The notes below the pieces were generated by a model that had not been told where the DNA came from, did not search any database, and saw only the letters and a program-made list of their open reading frames with translations. The translations under genes and the position numbers were made by a program. Positions 63,561 through 64,000 of a stretch of 64,000 nt of DNA are shown here, piece after piece. The DNA is from Paracrocinitomix mangrovi (lineage in GTDB: Bacteria > Bacteroidota > Bacteroidia > Flavobacteriales_D > Crocinitomicaceae): NCBI RefSeq assembly GCF_019740355.2, contig NZ_CP091819.1, forward strand, positions 2,418,001 through 2,482,000, given 5' to 3'. Every line of letters begins with the position of its first letter. Position 1 is the first letter of the stretch.

Positions 63561-64000
63561 ATGATGTCAGATAAATTTTATGAATTTGAAGCGCAAAACA
63601 TGCGCAATGAAACAGTTAAAATGAGTGATTATCAGGGCAAAACAGTCCTGGTAGTAAACACTGCCACTAAATGTGGATTAGCACCACAATTTGATGGCTT
63701 AGAAGATTTGTATCAAAAATATAAAGACAAGGATTTTGTGATTCTTGGTTTTCCCAGCAACCAATTTGCCAATCAAGAACCGGGAAATAATGATCAGATA
63801 GAGCAATCTTGCAGAATAAATTTCGGAGTTACATTTCCAATATTTCAAAAAATCAAGGTGAATGGAGACCAAACACATCCCATATTCAAATACTTAAAAT
63901 CAGAACTTAAAGATTTTTGGGGGCCTAGAATAAAATGGAATTTTACCAAGTTTTTAATTGGACCTGATGGCAAGCCGGTTAAGCGTTTTTCTCCACGTAC
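63561..64000 (+). CDS. Glutathione peroxidase-like protein, 3' partial
   Basis: The open frame runs from ATG 63561 to the window edge (about 146 residues). It has the peroxidase motif VVNTATKCGLAPQF with peroxidatic Cys38, then GFPSNQFANQEPG and the Trp/Asn motif IKWNFTKFLIGPDG. It is the non-selenium (Cys) form, which usually reduces peroxides with thioredoxin. An alternative start is the next ATG at 63564. Only a few residues are missing at the end. Confidence 0.92.
   Translation, partial: MMSDKFYEFEAQNMRNETVKMSDYQGKTVLVVNTATKCGLAPQFDGLEDLYQKYKDKDFVILGFPSNQFANQEPGNNDQIEQSCRINFGVTFPIFQKIKVNGDQTHPIFKYLKSELKDFWGPRIKWNFTKFLIGPDGKPVKRFSPR

Overview
The window is AT-rich DNA from a Bacteroidota bacterium, most likely a marine or freshwater Flavobacteriia relative. 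The supporting signs are type IX secretion (T9SS) sorting domains, a 1138-residue SprB-repeat adhesin, many lipoproteins and short secreted proteins, few Shine-Dalgarno sequences, and a tRNA promoter of the form TTTTG-N19-TAnnTTTG. No rRNA, CRISPR array, IS element, phage gene or recombinase gene is visible.

Left part (1-25,020): ordinary chromosomal genes. These include a TPR-CHAT protein cut by the window edge, a hemerythrin-like protein, a SlyD-type isomerase, a MORN-repeat protein, and a beta-propeller T9SS cargo gene broken by one in-frame stop. Next come an HMA-like/stress-protein/NhaD cluster, a two-component system, gatC, plsC, trpS, an RsuA/RluE-type pseudouridine synthase and the SprB-repeat adhesin. 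Three tandem 113-bp units with strong terminator hairpins fill 5690-5987.

Centre (25,021-48,770): tRNA-Asn(GTT), with a duplicated tRNA 3' end behind it, is followed by a 23-kb array of about 28 units. Each unit is one small gene plus an 80-200 bp imperfect inverted repeat with integron attC architecture (R'' NNCTAAC, L'', variable stem, L', R' GTTAGNN). All but one of the genes read rightward. The start box of a unit often matches the end box of the same unit rather than its neighbour's, as expected of mobile circular cassettes. No integron integrase lies in the window, so this is a CALIN-type array (cluster of attC sites lacking an integrase) beside a tRNA gene. Sites are best conserved near the tRNA and decay to the right. 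The cargo is almost all unrecognised; from 29.2 kb rightward it is dominated by exported proteins and lipoproteins, including YD-repeat, WG-repeat, LRR and MORN-like proteins, an alpha/beta hydrolase and a GldM-like protein. The attC sites also supply the stop codons of many cassette genes.

Right part (48,900-64,000): ordinary genes again. They include small secreted proteins, a HisKA_2-type histidine kinase, an HTTM-like membrane protein, an LprI-like protein, a GT39-type glycosyltransferase, catalase-peroxidase katG, a TauE/SafE permease, lipoproteins, an SDR oxidoreductase, a thioesterase and a glutathione peroxidase cut by the window edge behind a palindromic operator-like site.

An 18-bp perfect palindrome (TCCCGATAGCTATCGGGA) recurs in intergenic repeats, inside attC loops and inside the duplicated tRNA end, where filled and empty versions of the same site can be compared.
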